NCBI RefSeq assembly: GCF_000011365.1
Contig: NC_004463.1
Location: 2,466,001 to 2,530,000, forward strand
Direction of reading: 5' to 3'
Source of the DNA: Bradyrhizobium diazoefficiens USDA 110
GTDB lineage: Bacteria; Pseudomonadota; Alphaproteobacteria; Rhizobiales; Xanthobacteraceae
Length of the DNA stretch: 64,000 nt
Shown: positions 61,764 through 64,000 of the stretch, one piece after another
How positions within the stretch are numbered: position 1 is the stretch's first letter
Layout of the letters: each line of letters begins with the position of its first letter
Notes under the pieces: model-generated
Told to the model about the DNA's origin: nothing
Databases searched by the model: none
Seen by the model: the letters and a program-made list of their open reading frames with translations, nothing else
Position numbers and translations under genes: made by a program

Positions 61764-63071
61764 TCAAGCGCGGGCCGCTTCGCGTGGCCGTGCTGCAACG
61801 AGGACGACGTCGGCCCGCACACCGTCGACCTGAACCCGGTTGCGTCCCTTTTCCTTGGCGCGATAGCAGGCGGCATCCGCGCGCCGCATCGCGTCCTCGA
61901 GCGTGGTGTCGCGGTCGGTGATGCAGGTGATGCCGATGCTGGCAGTCACTGCAAAGCAGCGATCGTCCCAGGCGAAGCTGAACAGCTCGAGCGCTCGTCG
62001 CAGCCGTTCGGCGATGTCCGTTGCGTCGAACGGCGAGCACCGCGGCAGGATCAGGCCGAATTCGTCGCCGCCGAGCCGGGCCACCAGATCATGCGGGCGC
62101 CGGTCCTGTTGCAGGAGGCGCGAGACCTGGCAGAGCAGGCGGTCGCCCGCAAGATGGCCGCAGCTGTCGTTGACGTTCTTGAACTGGTCGAGGTCGAGCA
62201 GGATCAGGCCCAGCGAGCCTGCCGCGATATTGTCGAGCTCGCCTTGCAGGCGCGCCTCGAAGGCGCGGCGGTTGGCAAGGCCCGTCAGCCAGTCGTGCGA
62301 CGCCTGCCAGGCCAGGCGCTCCTTCTCGGCATGCAGGGCATCCTCGAACGCCTGTCGTTGCAGCACCAATCGCCGCGTGTGCCAGATCAGCAGCAGGATC
62401 AGCGTCACGGCGGTGAGGATGTTGATGCTGGTCAGCGTCAATTTGATCGCGCGGGAGCCTTCGCCCAGGACGGTGGAGAAGCGGTTGGCATGCACCGTGA
62501 ACTGGGTGTTGAGCTCAGAGAGCCGCGACGACAGGAATCGCAGGCGGCCGCTGTCCTGAACAGGGCCCTTCTCCAGCTCGGACCGGATGACCTCGCCGAA
62601 CACGCTCAGCTCCAGCAGCATCGGATCGGTGGCCGCCCACTCGCGGATCGCTTCCTGGAGGAAGCTGACGCGGTTGAAATAGCGAAACAGCCAGATCAAT
62701 CCCGGAACGTCATCGGGATGGTTGCCGCCTTGCAGGAAGCCGATGCGGGCGGCTTCGACGTCGACGGGATCTCGCTCGAGCGCCCAGCGTGCGAACTCGT
62801 CGCCGATCGGAACGGCGAGCGAGGCCTGGTATTGCGCGAACTGGCTCGGTTCGCCCGAATGCAAATAGCTATTGAGGAAATAGACGGCGTTCTTCTGCGA
62901 GCGCGACCACAGCGCTTCGCCCGCGACATAGGCGCGGACCGATGACATCACCTCGAGGCTGAATCCCGCAATCGCCGCCTGAAGCACGACGACCATCACG
63001 AAAGGCGAGACGAGCTTGATGACATGAAGGAAGCTGTGTCCCTTCGTCGACGCCGATGTCCTGCGAAACAC
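61764..63071 (-). CDS. Membrane-bound diguanylate cyclase (GGDEF)
   Basis: About 435 residues. A membrane segment near the N-terminus (LVSPFVMVVVLQAAIAGF) and another at about 225-245 (ILTAVTLILLLIWH) enclose a periplasmic helical sensor. The GGDEF domain has LLDLDQFKNVND and ARLGGDEFGL, with an RxxD inhibitory site (RPHD) five residues before GGDEF. So it should make c-di-GMP with product feedback. GTG 63071 with GGGGAAC upstream is preferred; an in-frame TTG at 63224 is possible. There is no EAL domain. Confidence 0.9.
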   Translation of the reverse strand: MFRRTSASTKGHSFLHVIKLVSPFVMVVVLQAAIAGFSLEVMSSVRAYVAGEALWSRSQKNAVYFLNSYLHSGEPSQFAQYQASLAVPIGDEFARWALERDPVDVEAARIGFLQGGNHPDDVPGLIWLFRYFNRVSFLQEAIREWAATDPMLLELSVFGEVIRSELEKGPVQDSGRLRFLSSRLSELNTQFTVHANRFSTVLGEGSRAIKLTLTSINILTAVTLILLLIWHTRRLVLQRQAFEDALHAEKERLAWQASHDWLTGLANRRAFEARLQGELDNIAAGSLGLILLDLDQFKNVNDSCGHLAGDRLLCQVSRLLQQDRRPHDLVARLGGDEFGLILPRCSPFDATDIAERLRRALELFSFAWDDRCFAVTASIGITCITDRDTTLEDAMRRADAACYRAKEKGRNRVQVDGVRADVVLVAARPREAARA

Positions 63072-63308
63072 CCTTAGTTCCCCAAATCGATCAACGACCC
63101 CAGCGGAGCGTTGCGCCTGCAACGTCAAGTAGAAGGGATGGTTGCTTAACTCGACCTGAAAGACGCGGGGGACTGCGCCGTAGGGTGAAGGCGTCGTGAC
63201 GTGGATGCGCGCAGATCGCTTCAAATACTGAGGAAGCGGAACTGGCGCGGAATTGGCGAACCAATGCCGCGCATTCGTGGCGTGCGGTTTACCCGATCGA
63301 GAGAATTG

Positions 63309-64000
63309 CTAGACCAGCACCGGCTTGCGCACGCGGCCGACGTCGCCGAACACGCGCAGGTAACGCTCGATCTCCGAGGGGAGGCCGGTTGCCTTCTCCG
63401 GATTGTCGGAGAGCTTGACCGCCGGATGGCCGTCGACCGACGACACCTTGCAGACCAGCGAGATCGGATCGAGATTGAACGAGCCGTCCGGGGCGCAGCC
63501 GACGAAGTCGTTGGTGAGGTTGGTGCCCCAGCCGAAAGAGAGCCGCACGCGGCCGGTGAAGTGGTGATAGGTCTCCTCGATCGAGCCGACGTCCATCGCG
63601 TCGGAAAAGACGAGCAGCTTGTCCCTCGGGTTGCGGCCCTTCTTCTCCCACCAGGCGATGATCTCCTCGCCGGCCTGGATTGGCGGCGCGCTGTCGGGGC
63701 GGAAGCCGGTCCAGTCGGCGACCCATTCCGGCGCATCGCGTAGGAACGCTTTCGTACCGAAGGCGTCGGGCAGTGCGATCAGGAGGTTGCCGCCGTAGGT
63801 CTGACGCCACTGGTCGAGAATGCGATAGGGCGCCCAGCGCAACTCCTCGTCGTCCTTGGCGAGCCCGGCCGCGACCATCGGCAGCTCGTGCGCGTTGGTG
63901 CCGATGGCCTCGAGGTCGTTGTCCATCGCGAGCAGCACGTTGGAGGTGCCGATGAAGGAGGGGCCGAGGCCTTCCTTCACCGCCTCGACGCACCAGCGCT
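63309..64000 (-). CDS. pncB: Nicotinate phosphoribosyltransferase, C-terminal part
   Basis: About 230 C-terminal residues; the gene continues past the window end. [15 protein letters not shown], the His-bearing ELPMVAAG block, [20 protein letters not shown] and [16 protein letters not shown] are the phosphate/PRPP-binding elements of PncB. It turns nicotinate into nicotinate mononucleotide for NAD salvage. The window cuts off its 5' end. Confidence 0.9.
   Translation of the reverse strand, partial: RWCVEAVKEGLGPSFIGTSNVLLAMDNDLEAIGTNAHELPMVAAGLAKDDEELRWAPYRILDQWRQTYGGNLLIALPDAFGTKAFLRDAPEWVADWTGFRPDSAPPIQAGEEIIAWWEKKGRNPRDKLLVFSDAMDVGSIEETYHHFTGRVRLSFGWGTNLTNDFVGCAPDGSFNLDPISLVCKVSSVDGHPAVKLSDNPEKATGLPSEIERYLRVFGDVGRVRKPVLV

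Overview
The window looks like chromosome of a Bradyrhizobium-type alphaproteobacterium. The reasons are high GC, dense long genes, interspersed palindromic repeats of the kind found between genes in that group, tripartite and ABC solute-binding proteins, NAD-dependent formate dehydrogenase and tricarballylate genes. This placement is inferred from gene content, not from a marker gene.

Region 1 (1-6835) is a catabolic cluster: the end of an SMP-30/gluconolactonase-like gene, two MFS transporters around a DUF1932 dehydrogenase, and a LigI-type amidohydrolase. It faces an RraA/HMG-CHA aldolase-like gene. Similar IclR-type operator sequences lie upstream of both outer promoters. A 42-residue zinc-finger gene and a universal stress protein follow.

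Region 2 (7140-31176) is accessory DNA tied to a tRNA gene with anticodon CAT, probably tRNA-Ile2. A 49-bp copy of the tRNA 3' half at 7140-7188 and the intact tRNA at 31101-31176 bracket it. The left part holds a signalling module: response regulator, FIST sensor, hybrid histidine kinase, and a REC-adenylate cyclase. The right part is a 17.5-kb Tn7/Tn5053-type transposon, 13550-31086, whose ends can be read directly. It has TGT...ACA termini, subterminal GAGTCGAT repeats in opposite orientation at the two ends, and a 5-bp duplication CGAAG. It carries TniB and an unusually long TniQ with a duplicated DNA-binding module, but no TniA/TnsB transposase that I can find. It sits 14 bp beyond the 3' end of the tRNA. 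Cargo includes a secreted set (subtilase, multicopper oxidase, cupredoxin, CXXCH protein, lipoprotein) framed by a diverged 148-bp direct repeat, a DUF4238 two-gene unit, a truncated exonuclease, and a HEPN/DUF5677-like gene. This element is the most novel feature of the window.

Region 3 (31526-51253) returns to core-like genes. Solute-binding proteins and a frameshifted HTH/PBP regulator come first. Then comes a molybdenum cofactor and formate dehydrogenase region: a tungstate/molybdate-type binding protein, three MoeA-family genes (one fused to a binding-protein domain), mobA, fdhD, mobB, a TusA-like gene, an oxalate/formate-type MFS carrier, and fused fdsGB with fdsA. Together these would supply bis-MGD, insert sulfur and oxidise formate to reduce NAD.

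Region 4 (51490-64000) holds ybaK, a GntR-regulated tcuA-hydrolase-tcuB operon for tricarballylate-like compounds, and a hydrolase with a three-domain MFS/acyltransferase/acyl-ACP synthetase. It ends with a TetR gene that has tandem operators and a divergent small gene, a GGDEF protein, and the 3' part of pncB.
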